Below are positions 5,923 through 5,983 of a stretch of DNA of 5,983 nucleotides, in pieces. The position numbers and the translations under genes were made by a program. Source of the DNA: Bacteroidaceae bacterium. GTDB taxonomy: Bacteria > Bacteroidota > Bacteroidia > Bacteroidales > Bacteroidaceae. Position 1 is the stretch's first letter. Every line of letters begins with the position of its first letter. The notes under the pieces are model-generated. The model was given only the letters and a program-made list of their open reading frames with translations, searched no databases and had not been told where the DNA came from. Location of the stretch: the NCBI GenBank assembly GCA_021443285.1, contig JABUUG010000083.1:12489-18471 (forward strand), read 5' to 3'.

Positions 5923-5983
5923 ATGGAGTTAAAGGAGTTAAAGGAGTTAAAGGAGTTAAAGAAGTTAAAGAAGTTAAAGAAGT
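5923..5983 (+). repeat. 9-bp tandem array, at least 6.8 units, 3' of the transporter gene
   Basis: The units are ATGGAGTTA, then AAGGAGTTA three times, then AAGAAGTTA twice and a partial AAGAAGT cut by the window end. It starts 35 bases after the transporter stop codon. The unit is the reverse complement of those at 1-72 and 2592-2627, so relative to its own gene it has the same orientation as they have to theirs. Unlike the left array, variants are grouped in blocks, not alternating. The first unit supplies an ATG at 5923 that opens an Glu-Leu-Lys repeat frame running off the window. The intervening 5888-5922 has no hairpin terminator. Confidence 0.95.

Noticed and set aside
1..5983. Inverted arrays at the two window ends as terminal repeats of a transposon
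   Set aside because: A third array lies internally, unit numbers and order differ, there is no transposase, and both end arrays run off the window.

Overview
The window looks like chromosomal DNA from a Bacteroidales bacterium, most likely Prevotella or a close relative. The evidence is: a textbook Bacteroidetes -7 element (TAACTTTG) and weaker relatives of it; AT-rich leaders without Shine-Dalgarno sequences; a small protein of the 'MKKxYIKP' style; and a secreted protein with the YNLQGQRV...KGIVIxxGKK tail common in Prevotella and Bacteroides surface proteins. This is recognition from memory, not a database match.

Layout, left to right. A 9-bp tandem array (1-72) lies just past the 3' end of a minus-strand sensor histidine kinase gene (85-2094) with a periplasmic TPR sensor half. 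Upstream of the kinase is a composite repeat (2164-2307): two 52-bp direct copies flanking a partial inverted copy. Next is a 48-aa minus-strand gene (2316-2462), then its AT-rich leader. A second 9-bp array (2592-2627) sits 3 bases past the stop of a minus-strand gene for a 550-aa exported protein (2631-4283). A 224-bp intergenic region separates this from a divergent plus-strand Na+-coupled NSS/SNF-family transporter (4508-5887). A third 9-bp array (5923 to the window end) follows that gene.

The genes do not form an obvious single pathway. The kinase has no response regulator in the window. The exported protein and the transporter share a divergent promoter region. The 48-aa gene could share a transcript with the kinase, but 221 bp containing strong inverted repeats lie between them.

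The most unusual content is non-coding. All three long genes are followed at their 3' ends by the same (RRGRAGTTA)n array, always in the same orientation relative to transcription. A second repeat family in the small gene/kinase interval can form two mutually exclusive hairpins. No CRISPR array, transposase, tRNA or rRNA gene was seen.
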